Below, one piece after another: positions 1 through 6,042 of a DNA stretch of 10,051 nucleotides. A program made the position numbers and the translations under genes. Numbering within the stretch: position 1 is the stretch's first letter; each line of letters opens with the position of its first letter. Source of the DNA: JANWHF01 sp036276235 (GTDB lineage: Bacteria > Planctomycetota > Phycisphaerae > Tepidisphaerales > Tepidisphaeraceae); NCBI GenBank assembly GCA_036276235.1, contig DATBDZ010000264.1, positions 1 to 10,051 of the forward strand, written 5' to 3'. Below the pieces are notes generated by a model. The model was given only the letters and a program-made list of their open reading frames with translations. It was not told the DNA's origin and made no database searches.

Positions 1-135
1 GGCCAATTCCGCAAGGAAGAGGAGCCTATGGACCAAAACCACCCGTCATCTGACGGGGACCGCTGGGAGCCGGATGAGGCGAGAGTCTCAAGTCCGGTTC
101 TGCGAGGGCGTGGGGGTGAAATTCCCCCGCGCTAC
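1..135 (+). mobile_element. Group II intron, 3' end (partial)
   Basis: This is the last part of a group II self-splicing retroelement; its 5' end and any reverse transcriptase gene would lie upstream of the window. The identification rests on a textbook domain V at 67-100 followed by a domain VI hairpin and a CTAC 3' end at 132-135. Bases 42-57 form a small hairpin (CCCGTC, loop ATCT, GACGGG) that probably belongs to the end of domain IV or its junction. Such introns splice from RNA by lariat formation or hydrolysis and move by reverse splicing into DNA. The exact 3' boundary (AC at 134-135) is inferred from the usual AY ending. Whether the element is intact cannot be judged from this fragment. 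Confidence 0.85.
67..135 (+). ncRNA. Group II intron domains V and VI
   Basis: Domain V is exactly 34 nt (67-100). The outer helix pairs 67-75 with 92-100, the AGC catalytic triad sits at 68-70, there is a two-base bulge A90-A91, and a five-pair distal helix is capped by a GAGA (GNRA) tetraloop at 81-84. All of these are hallmarks of the metal-binding catalytic core. Domain VI follows as a GC-rich hairpin pairing about 108-116 with 124-132 around a short loop. I see no bulged adenosine 7-8 nt before the 3' end on the 3' strand of domain VI, where the branch point normally sits. That would fit a hydrolytic, IIC-like intron, but the boundary is inferred. Confidence 0.88.
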
Positions 136-163
136 TCTCCATGCAGTTTTCCCCAAGCTTATC

Positions 164-205
164 CGAACAAATTATTTATTTTAATGACAATAATTTGCAC
201 GTTCG
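164..205. repeat. AT-rich inverted repeat after the intron
   Basis: CAAATTATT at 168-176 is perfectly complementary to AATAATTTG at 189-197, with a 12-base loop. CGAA (164-167) and TTCG (202-205) extend the pairing beyond a four-base bulge. It starts about 29 bases after the intron 3' end and is far more AT-rich than its surroundings. It could be an operator, a weak terminator without a T-tract, or part of the intron target site. Its function is unknown. Confidence 0.5.
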
Positions 206-335
206 AGCGTTATAGGTGTTGGATCGTCGCTCTTTGACAATCGAGTAGTCCAAGGATCGAGCTCGCAACTTCGGGGTGGCTCCTTTACTGGTCGATGGAG
301 TCACGAATGCGGGTGGTGTCTCGGACCGCTGCGCA

Positions 336-398
336 ATGCAACGTGCGATCATGGTGCATGCAACCGATTGGTGCGAAATCCGGTGCGAAAGGTTGCAT
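336..398. repeat. Nested direct and inverted repeats
   Basis: ATGCAACC (358-365) and GGTTGCAT (391-398) form an 8-bp inverted repeat. Between them GGTGCGAAA occurs twice, at 370-378 and 382-390, with a 12-bp period. ATGCAAC also appears at 336-342, 22 bp before its second copy at 358. The spacings are close to one or two helical turns, as in arrays of protein-binding sites, but no family is recognised. Confidence 0.5.
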
Positions 399-420
399 GG
401 AGCAGGATGATCGAACGCGC

Positions 421-466
421 GACGTGACGGCGACGTGATGCGCATCAGGGGCGCACGATCGTGCGC
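421..466. repeat. Tandem GACGTGA and two perfect palindromes
   Basis: GACGTGA is repeated at 421-427 and 432-438 (11-bp period). Then come two perfect palindromes three bases apart: TGATGCGCATCA (436-447) and GCGCACGATCGTGCGC (451-466). Palindromes of 12 and 16 bp side by side are typical of sites for dimeric DNA-binding proteins. No adjacent regulator gene is visible in the window. Confidence 0.55.
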
Positions 467-498
467 ATTGACCGCGCATCATGGGGTGCCACCAAAAT

Positions 499-534
499 GG
501 GGAATTTTTTGGGGCGCTTTGGGGCGCTTTGGGG
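499..534 (+). other. Candidate G-quadruplex run
   Basis: Four GGGG tracts lie at 499-502, 511-514, 521-524 and 531-534, separated by 8, 6 and 6 bases. The last two loops are identical (CGCTTT), giving a 10-base tandem repeat. A fifth GGGG lies at 483-486. The spacing permits a four-layer intramolecular quadruplex on the + strand. TGGGGTGCC occurs at both 482-490 and 530-538 and so brackets the array. Formation in the cell is not shown by sequence alone. Confidence 0.45.
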
Positions 535-602
535 TGCCGGTCGATTCGCAGGTGGCATGAATTTGAAATCGATGACAGAATTGACTTACGTCAGTTTCCA
601 CC

Positions 603-654
603 TGCGGCGCGACTGGACGAGAGTCGCGCCAGCAATCGCGCGGAGTCGCGCCAG
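603..654. repeat. GC-rich hairpin with a repeated arm
   Basis: GGCGCGACT (606-614) pairs perfectly with AGTCGCGCC (622-630) around a 7-base loop, and three more pairs form beyond a one-base bulge (603-605 with 632-634). The right arm, extended to GAGTCGCGCCAG (621-632), is repeated exactly at 643-654, so either copy could pair with the left arm. AGTCGCGC appears again at 695-702. No T-tract follows, so this is not a standard terminator. Confidence 0.5.
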
Positions 655-930
655 ACCCCGATGGCTGCTCAGAAAACAGGGCGAGCCGATCGGCAGTCGC
701 GCGGCGGAATCCGCTGCGAAATTGATGTAAGTCTTCATGGCGCCCCACGCATAAAGCGCATAACGGGCGAATTGACCCATTCTTTGTAAGCCCATTGTTT
801 TCAAGTTGTTACGACAGATGGAAATTGGCATCAATTATGCGCTTGGGGCAAGTGTTCTGCCGATAAGAATCGCCTAACTCGTTTGACTACTTGGGATTGC
901 GTGCGAACACGACGGTCTGTGATTTTGAAA

Positions 931-960
931 AAGCGCCTAAAAGCGCATAACAGCGCATCG
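931..960 (+). repeat. Tandem decamer array before the dehydrogenase
   Basis: Three 10-bp units run head to tail: AAGCGCCTAA, AAGCGCATAA and CAGCGCATCG. The middle unit, as AAAGCGCATAAC, is also at 753-764, and its reverse complement TTATGCGCTT is at 835-844. A 10-bp period places each unit on the same face of the helix. The array ends 13 bases before an ATG at 974 and 136 bases before the preferred dehydrogenase start, so it could be a binding-site array for that gene. This is inference. Confidence 0.5.
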
Positions 961-1096
961 CGGCGGTAAAGCGATGAGTGTTCAAAAACGCCCAATTGCG
1001 TGGCGTAGATTGCGACCGCCGGAAACTCGCGAGTCCTCTATTGGCAGTGACGGGCGCCGGTTGCAATCGGGCCTCAAATCGCTACTTGTTTCGCCC

Positions 1097-2071
1097 ATGG
1101 ATTCACTGACGATCTGGTGCAATGCGAAGTTTCCTGAGCCGGCCATGGCGCGGCTGCGCGAGCGGGTTGGGGGGCATCGGCTTCTGCTTCCTCAGGCGCT
1201 GCAGAAGTCGAACCTGGCGGCCGGGGCGGCCGATCCGATGCTGGCCGAGGCGGATATCGCCTTTGGGCAGCCGGATCCCGTGCAGGCGATGCAATTGCCG
1301 CGGCTGAAGTGGGTTCATCTGACCACCGCCGGGTACACGCGATACGATCGCGAAGATCTGCGGACGGCATTTCGCGCGCGGGGCGCGGTGCTGACCAATA
1401 GCTCGATGGTGTATGCCGACCCGTGCGCGCAGCATGCGGTGGCGTCCATGTTTGCTCTGGCCCGGCGGCTGCCGCAATGCATGGATGACCAACGGGCGGC
1501 TAAGTCGTGGCATCAGGCGGATCATCGCGCTCGGTCGCAGGTACTGACCGGTCAATCGGTGCTGATCCTGGGATTTGGCGCGATCGCGCGGCGGCTGGTT
1601 GAGCTTCTGGCGCCGCTACGGATGGACATCACCGCTGTGCGGCGGCGCGTGAATGGCGACGAGCCTTGCCGCGTCGTGCCGACCGAGCAGGTCGATCAGA
1701 TGCTTGGTCAGGCGGATCATGTGATGAACATCCTGCCGCAATCCCTCCAAACAGAAGGGTTTATGACGCGAGCCCGCATCGAGAAGATCAAGAGCGGCGC
1801 CGCATACTACAACATCGGCCGCGGCAGCACACAGGACCAGGCGGCGCTAGTTGATGCGCTCAAAAGCGGGCGGCTCTCGGGCGTCTATCTTGATGTCACC
1901 GATCCCGAGCCGCTCCCGCCCGAGCATCCGCTTTGGACCGCGCCGAACTGTTACATCACCCCCCACACCGCCGGCGGGCGCGCGGGGGAATTCGATGCCC
2001 ACGTGGAGCATTTTACGGGTAATCTTGAACGGTTCCTCGCGGGGAAGGAATTGTTGGATCGGATTGTGTGA
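1097..2071 (+). CDS. D-2-hydroxyacid dehydrogenase, NAD(P)-dependent
   Basis: Cytosolic oxidoreductase of the D-isomer-specific 2-hydroxyacid dehydrogenase family, which interconverts 2-oxo acids and D-2-hydroxy acids; the substrate cannot be told from sequence. From the start used here (324 aa), the Rossmann dinucleotide loop is GFGAIA at 159-164. The catalytic residues fit R242 (in IGRGS), E271 (in DVTDPEP) and H290 (in TPHTAG). The PLPPEHPLW stretch at 272-280 is also typical. The length is normal for the family. An in-frame ATG at 974 would add 41 arginine-rich residues that look unlike the family. Neither start has a clear Shine-Dalgarno site, so the start is uncertain. The gene stands alone and converges on the glycosyltransferase gene. 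A decamer repeat array lies upstream. Confidence 0.88.
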   Translation: MDSLTIWCNAKFPEPAMARLRERVGGHRLLLPQALQKSNLAAGAADPMLAEADIAFGQPDPVQAMQLPRLKWVHLTTAGYTRYDREDLRTAFRARGAVLTNSSMVYADPCAQHAVASMFALARRLPQCMDDQRAAKSWHQADHRARSQVLTGQSVLILGFGAIARRLVELLAPLRMDITAVRRRVNGDEPCRVVPTEQVDQMLGQADHVMNILPQSLQTEGFMTRARIEKIKSGAAYYNIGRGSTQDQAALVDALKSGRLSGVYLDVTDPEPLPPEHPLWTAPNCYITPHTAGGRAGEFDAHVEHFTGNLERFLAGKELLDRIV

Positions 2072-2143
2072 ACGTTACTTGACGCGGTCGGTGCTGACGG
2101 AGCGTTGCACGTTTGAAGCAACTTGGCTTGGGGAAGCGCGAAG

Positions 2144-2168
2144 CCGCAAGCGGCGGGATGAATCCCGC
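2144..2168. terminator. Hairpins at a convergent gene junction
   Basis: In the 98-bp gap between the convergent dehydrogenase and glycosyltransferase genes, GCGGGA (2153-2158) pairs with TCCCGC (2163-2168) around TGAA. A small alternative hairpin CCGC/GCGG lies at 2144-2153. There is no T-tract on either side. The position suits a bidirectional terminator, but the stem is short (6 bp), so this is tentative. Confidence 0.3.
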
Positions 2169-2169
2169 T

Positions 2170-3291
2170 CTACACCCACTCCTCTTTCCGCATATCCTTC
2201 CGCAACCCACGAATATCCTGCATCAGCTCTTTTCGTAGTATATATCTCACCACCGTCGCCAGGCCGAAAGGGATGAGGAACAATTCAATGGCGCGGACAT
2301 GCGCACGATTCACCAGCCACAGGGCGCCCAGCGCGCACGTTGCCCACTCGGCGAGCGAGATGAAAATGAAATCGAGCCACGGATGCCGCGCAACCAGGAA
2401 TTCGCGTTGCGTGCGGACGTAGCGGAAATGAAAGACCGCCGTGGTGAAAATTGTGAGTAGATACGCGAGCGTCGGCGCGGCGAACGGGTTCACATCGCGC
2501 TTCACCAATAGCGCAAACGGCGCGAATGCCACCAGCCATCCGCAGCCGGTGGCGATCAGAAATTTGATGATCGGAGCCGCACGCGGATAGTAAAAATCAT
2601 ACAGGCGGCTCAGGTGCTCCAGATACTTAAACTGCTGCGCGATCGTCAGCTTCGATTGTCCATGCTCGCGCGATGAAAAGTGAATCGGGATTTCCTTCAC
2701 GTTCTGCACGCGGCATTTGCACATCAATTCCAGGCCAACCTTGTAGCCGAGCGGCGTAAGGCGCTGCGCCCGTTCGTAGGTCGAACGCTTGAGCGCGAAA
2801 AACCCGGACATCGGATCATGCGTGCGGCCGGCAAACGGCCGCGCCAAAAACGTGGCGGCGCGGGAGTTAAATCGCCGGATGGCGCCCCACGTTTCCTGCA
2901 TGCTGCCGCCGGGGATGTAGCGCGAGCCGAGGACGAAGTCGGCGTGGCCGCTCTCCAGCGGCGCGATCAGTTCGGCAAGCTTTTCCGGCGGATGTTGCAG
3001 ATCGGCATCCATCACCACAAGAATCTCGCCTCGCGCAAGCGACATGCCGTGCAGCACAGCACCGCTCAGGCCGTTTTTCGGATCGATTCGAACGTGAAGC
3101 GTCAGTGGGAAGCGCCCCGCGAGATCGGCACACACATTGGGCGTCTCGTCGGTGCTCGCGTCGTCGATCACCAGAATTTCCAGCGTGCGTCCGGGCAACG
3201 CCGCCACTATTCGTGGGATGACCAGCGGCAAGTTCGCCGCCTCATTGATGGTGGGAAGGATGATGCTGATCTGCGGCGAATCCACGTTCAT
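2170..3291 (-). CDS. Polyprenyl-phosphate glycosyltransferase, GT2-GtrA fusion
   Basis: Membrane glycosyltransferase of the dolichol-phosphate mannosyltransferase type (GT2), expected to move a sugar from a nucleotide donor to a polyprenyl phosphate. Residues 1-230 form the GT-A domain: VIDDAST (41-47), the metal-binding DAD at 95-97 in MDADLQHPP, LGSRY (121-125), DPMSGFFA (159-166), and SREHGQSKL (207-215) near the active-site lid. Residues 239-355 contain four hydrophobic segments and match the GtrA-like domain thought to anchor the enzyme or help flip the lipid-linked sugar. The length (373 aa) is normal for such fusions. The start lies 14 bp after the GH57 stop, so the two genes are probably co-transcribed and perhaps translationally coupled; no close Shine-Dalgarno site is visible. 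Which sugar is used is unknown. Confidence 0.9.
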   Translation of the reverse strand: MNVDSPQISIILPTINEAANLPLVIPRIVAALPGRTLEILVIDDASTDETPNVCADLAGRFPLTLHVRIDPKNGLSGAVLHGMSLARGEILVVMDADLQHPPEKLAELIAPLESGHADFVLGSRYIPGGSMQETWGAIRRFNSRAATFLARPFAGRTHDPMSGFFALKRSTYERAQRLTPLGYKVGLELMCKCRVQNVKEIPIHFSSREHGQSKLTIAQQFKYLEHLSRLYDFYYPRAAPIIKFLIATGCGWLVAFAPFALLVKRDVNPFAAPTLAYLLTIFTTAVFHFRYVRTQREFLVARHPWLDFIFISLAEWATCALGALWLVNRAHVRAIELFLIPFGLATVVRYILRKELMQDIRGLRKDMRKEEWV

Positions 3292-3305
3292 TCAATATCG
3301 TACGA

Positions 3306-4997
3306 TCACTCCCACCAATTCAAATCAATGTCCGCAAAAACGACATCATGCGCGTCCGCTTCCTCAATCTGCACACGGCGGATGGCGCCGATCTCGCCGC
3401 CGGCGGCGATGTGCGATGCGATCTCGCACATCCGATCAAACCGCGTGGCATGGCCCGAGAATCTCTGGATGGCGTAATCCATCGCGCCGCGCGAATGAAC
3501 GATGAACGGCCAATCGCTGGCCTGCAAAAGCAGCAGCTCACGCCCGGCACGCTCGAGCACTTTGCGCACCTGCGGGTTGGTCTTCCAGGGAAGCTCGCCG
3601 AGGAGCTTGAGCATTCGCCCTTCGGCGCGATATTCGATTTCCCACATCCAGCGGTTTTGCTCGTTGATCCAGACGCTGTGATTTCCCTGTTCGCCCCAGC
3701 TTCCTTCCGGCAGCCGCATGACCTTGTCCGGCGGATATGCATCGAGCGCCTCCTCGGCGGTCATCAGCTTGATCTGCGAGTCACGGGCGAGCGTGAAGAT
3801 CACATCGCGCAAAAACAGCGGCCCCTCAAACCACCAATGGCCAAACAGCTCCGCATCAAACGGCGCGACGACCACCCCCGGCCGCCCCGTCTTTTCGTAA
3901 TGCTCGCGCAGCACCTCGCGCACCGTCCGGCAGAAATGTTGGCTATGCTCGTACAGCTTCGCGAAGATATCTTCCGGCACATACGGCTGCTTGTCTCCCA
4001 GCGGCGCCTGATTGTGCGTGACTTTGTGATAGCGCAGACCGGCTTCGCCGTGCTTGCGATGAAAATCCAGATACTCACCCGCGCCGGGGTAGCCGATCTT
4101 CCCACTCCAGACCTGCTCGCTGACGCGCGGATGCCGCGCGAAGGCAAAGCAAGCGGGCCGTTGCGGCTTGCTTGCGACGCCGACCGCTTCGAGCGGGCTG
4201 CGCCACCCGCGCCTTTGGTCCCAATAAAGCTGCGTTTCATTGACCGCTTGAAACTGCCCCTGCTCGATCACGCCCAGCGGCTGTCCGCCGGCGATCAGAT
4301 GCGTATCGACGAAAAAATGATTGATCCCCGCGTCCGCGATAAACGTTTCAACCCCCGGCCGATTGCGCGGATCATCGTACAGCACCGACGGCTTCCACTG
4401 ATCCCAGCTCGGCCGATACGCGCATTCCGGCAGCCACATCCCGCGGCTCTTGAAGCCGAGCCATTTCTCGCTCGTCGATGTCCCGGCGGCCATCTGCGCC
4501 CTGAGCATCGCATCATTCAAAAGCAGCGGCATGTAAGCATGCGTCGCATTGCTCGTGAGAATCTGAATGTGCCCCTCGCCGCGCCGCTTGGCAAATTCGC
4601 CGGGAATATCGCGGGCAATTCGCTCAAAATGCTGGAGCCGCGCTTCGTACCAGTTCGCCCAGCGCTCGGCCAGATACACAAAGTGCGCATCGCCAGCCTT
4701 TTCAAATTCCGCGCGATCGCGCCTGGCGCGCTCCGCCCGCTCTTTCAGATATCGCACGAATCCCGATTTGAAATAATCGCTGCCGAGCTGCTCGAGCAAA
4801 ACCGGCGTGAGGCCGACGGTGAGGGCCGGGCGTGTCTTGTGCAGCGCGACTTCGCCGATCATATCCAGCAGCGGGAGATAGGTTTCAGCCGCCGCCTCGT
4901 AAAGCCACGCCTCCCCGTGCGGCGACGTGCCATGATGCAGCACGTAGGGCAGATGCCCATGAAGCACAATGCACAGCGCGCCCAGCGACTCAGCCAT
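3306..4997 (-). CDS. GH57 1,4-alpha-glucan branching enzyme (DUF1957 type)
   Basis: Glycoside hydrolase family 57 enzyme of the branching-enzyme subgroup, expected to cut alpha-1,4-glucan and rejoin it through alpha-1,6 bonds in glycogen or a related polymer. The N-terminal (beta/alpha) barrel signature HGHLPYV is at 13-19. The nucleophile fits E191 in MWLPECAY and the acid/base D381 in APFDAELFGHWW. Trp-rich motifs follow at about 431-452 and QASDWPF at 492-498, in the C-terminal helical part that closes the active site in this family. At 563 aa the length matches bacterial GH57 branching enzymes. The protein has no signal peptide and should be cytosolic. The start is fixed by the N-terminal motif but has no visible Shine-Dalgarno site. 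Upstream is an acyltransferase gene across a REP-like repeat pair; downstream is the lipid-carrier glycosyltransferase. Confidence 0.93.
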   Translation of the reverse strand: MAESLGALCIVLHGHLPYVLHHGTSPHGEAWLYEAAAETYLPLLDMIGEVALHKTRPALTVGLTPVLLEQLGSDYFKSGFVRYLKERAERARRDRAEFEKAGDAHFVYLAERWANWYEARLQHFERIARDIPGEFAKRRGEGHIQILTSNATHAYMPLLLNDAMLRAQMAAGTSTSEKWLGFKSRGMWLPECAYRPSWDQWKPSVLYDDPRNRPGVETFIADAGINHFFVDTHLIAGGQPLGVIEQGQFQAVNETQLYWDQRRGWRSPLEAVGVASKPQRPACFAFARHPRVSEQVWSGKIGYPGAGEYLDFHRKHGEAGLRYHKVTHNQAPLGDKQPYVPEDIFAKLYEHSQHFCRTVREVLREHYEKTGRPGVVVAPFDAELFGHWWFEGPLFLRDVIFTLARDSQIKLMTAEEALDAYPPDKVMRLPEGSWGEQGNHSVWINEQNRWMWEIEYRAEGRMLKLLGELPWKTNPQVRKVLERAGRELLLLQASDWPFIVHSRGAMDYAIQRFSGHATRFDRMCEIASHIAAGGEIGAIRRVQIEEADAHDVVFADIDLNWWE

Positions 4998-5047
4998 GTC
5001 GGGCCATCGTATTGTGGAGTGAGAGGATTGGGAAACGAGTGCATTCT

Positions 5048-5174
5048 CCCTCTCCCCTGTACTCAGGGGAGAGGGTTGGGGTGAGGGGACGAACGCGTCA
5101 ATCTTGCGAACCGCGCTATTTCGCGAATCGCTGTCCCCTCACCCTGCCCTCTCCCCTGAGTACAGGGGAGAGGG
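5048..5174. repeat. Inverted pair of REP-like palindromic elements
   Basis: Two copies of one element face each other: 5048-5090 and 5133-5174, with 42 bases between. Each has a perfect 12-bp stem, CCCTCTCCCCTG against CAGGGGAGAGGG, with a four-base loop (TACT or AGTA), and a tail GGTGAGGGGAC or its complement pointing to the centre. The pair could also fold as one large cruciform. Elements of this look are common and dispersed in GC-rich bacterial genomes, in the manner of REP/BIME repeats. The second copy forms the end of the acyltransferase reading frame. Possible roles are transcript termination or mRNA 3'-end protection between the acyltransferase and GH57 genes. Confidence 0.85.
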
Positions 5175-5891
5175 TTCTGAATGACACTCGTCGGCAGATG
5201 TATTCCCCAAATCGTTGATCGCGCTGCGCAATTCTTCCGTCAACCGCTCATACGCCTCGCGCCGCTCAATCTCTCCTCGCTCAATCGCAGCCTGGAAACT
5301 TTGCGGATCGATCGCCCTTCCAAACCTCACGCTCACATCCGCCGGCAGCGGCAGGTGTTGCCCGCGCGGCATTGATTCATGCAAACCCGTGATGTGAATC
5401 GGGATCAGCGGCGCGCCGGTTCGGATCGCGAGCATTGCGGCGCCGCACTTGAAATCGAGCAGGCCGCCGTCCTGGCTGCGGCGGCCTTCGGGGAAGAGGA
5501 TCAGCGGGCGTCCCTGGCGCAGGACGTTTTCCAGGAGACGCAAGCCGCCGGCGAAGTCGCCGCGCCGTTCGACGCAGAGCGCGTTGGTGGTGATGCGGCT
5601 GAGCGTTCGCTTGAGCCGCGCGCCAAAGACATCGCGCGCGGCGGCGGTTGCGGTTTGCAGGGCGATCTTGCCGGGCAGTGCCGCGAGGATCGCTGGCGCG
5701 TCGAGATGGCTTGTGTGGTTTGAGCAGAGGAGCATCGGACCGTCGGCGGGCAGGTTTGCCAAGCCGCTCACCTGCAAATCCCAGTAGGTATGCCACCAGA
5801 TCTCGCGCCCGCCAAACCAGAGTCGGCGTAGCGCTTGCTCAGTCTGCTCGCGAATCCCTACATGATTAACCGCCGGAATTGCAAAGCCCAT
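5139..5891 (-). CDS. 1-acyl-sn-glycerol-3-phosphate acyltransferase family (PlsC-like)
   Basis: Acyltransferase of the PlsC/LPLAT superfamily, which moves an acyl chain from acyl-CoA or acyl-ACP to a glycerol phosphate or another hydroxyl acceptor at the inner membrane face. Of 250 aa, the catalytic HX4D motif is NHTSHLD at 58-64, an acceptor-binding motif is NALCVERRG (103-111), FPEGRRS is at 133-139 and PLIPIHITG at 161-169. There is no strong membrane segment, so it is probably peripheral. An upstream in-frame ATG (5948) would add 19 residues, but the ATG at 5891 has AGGAG six bases before it and is preferred. The last 11 residues (PSPLYSGERAG) are read from a REP-like repeat, which also supplies the TGA stop. 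The true acceptor may not be a phospholipid, given the glucan genes downstream. Confidence 0.9.
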   Translation of the reverse strand: MGFAIPAVNHVGIREQTEQALRRLWFGGREIWWHTYWDLQVSGLANLPADGPMLLCSNHTSHLDAPAILAALPGKIALQTATAAARDVFGARLKRTLSRITTNALCVERRGDFAGGLRLLENVLRQGRPLILFPEGRRSQDGGLLDFKCGAAMLAIRTGAPLIPIHITGLHESMPRGQHLPLPADVSVRFGRAIDPQSFQAAIERGEIERREAYERLTEELRSAINDLGNTSADECHSEPSPLYSGERAG

Positions 5892-5897
5892 GATCGG

Positions 5898-5902
5898 CTC
5901 CT
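5898..5902 (-). promoter_or_regulatory. Ribosome binding site of the acyltransferase
   Basis: AGGAG on the - strand, six bases before the ATG at 5891. It decides the start in favour of this ATG over the in-frame ATG at 5948. Confidence 0.75.
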
Positions 5903-5970
5903 GTTCAGCACGCAAGGATATAGTGCAGGTCCGGTGCCGCAAGTTCAATTTGATCTAATCTGCGGTGGAA

Positions 5971-6008
5971 CAATGGATTAGAATCGGTCACTGCCGATTG
6001 AACCATTG
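5971..6008. repeat. Two-step hairpin between protease and acyltransferase genes
   Basis: CAATGG (5971-5976) pairs with CCATTG (6003-6008), and inside it AATCGG (5982-5987) pairs with CCGATT (5994-5999) around TCACTG. It lies in the 151-bp gap after the protease stop. It lacks a T-tract on the - strand, so it may be a weak terminator, an attenuator or an operator for the acyltransferase unit. Confidence 0.4.
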
Positions 6009-6042
6009 CTGAAGCAGGCAATGAATGCGCGGCGGCCCTACA

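Larger units (their letters stand above)
136..973. other. Gene-poor, repeat-rich region
   Basis: I see no convincing protein gene or tRNA in these 838 bases. Short open frames exist on both strands (for example 461-730 and 481-789 on +, 479-748 on -), but they overlap each other, resemble no family I know and lack good ribosome sites. Instead the stretch holds an AT-rich hairpin (164-205), nested direct and inverted repeats (336-398), two perfect palindromes (436-466), a G-run array (499-534), a GC-rich hairpin with a repeated arm (603-654), and GCGCAT-containing words ending in a decamer array (931-960). It lies between an intron end and a dehydrogenase gene, so it could be decayed mobile DNA, a regulatory region or a structured RNA. 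Confidence 0.6.

Noticed and set aside
159..197. DnaA-box-like TTATCCGAA beside an AT-rich stretch, as a replication origin
   Set aside because: There is a single imperfect box, no cluster of boxes and no dnaA, dnaN or rep gene nearby.
234..262. TTGACA as a -35 box
   Set aside because: The hexamer is perfect but no -10-like sequence occurs at 16-18 bp spacing (TCGAGC at 17 bp).
336..480. CRISPR array
   Set aside because: The repeats are only 7-9 bp, irregularly spaced and without unique spacers of constant length. No cas gene is present.
461..789. Short overlapping open frames on both strands in the gene-poor region
   Set aside because: They overlap one another in several frames, have poor start signals, no recognisable domain, and run through hairpins and G-tracts.
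974..1096. N-terminal extension of the dehydrogenase from the ATG at 974
   Set aside because: The 41 extra residues are arginine-rich and unlike the family start, and no Shine-Dalgarno site supports them. It is kept only as an alternative.
2680..3477. 265-codon + strand open frame
   Set aside because: It is antisense to the glycosyltransferase and the end of the GH57 gene, and has no recognisable motif.
3348..5084. 578-codon open frame on the + strand
   Set aside because: It is antisense to the GH57 gene, whose catalytic motifs are all present on the other strand. Long antisense frames are common in GC-rich genes, and this one resembles no family.
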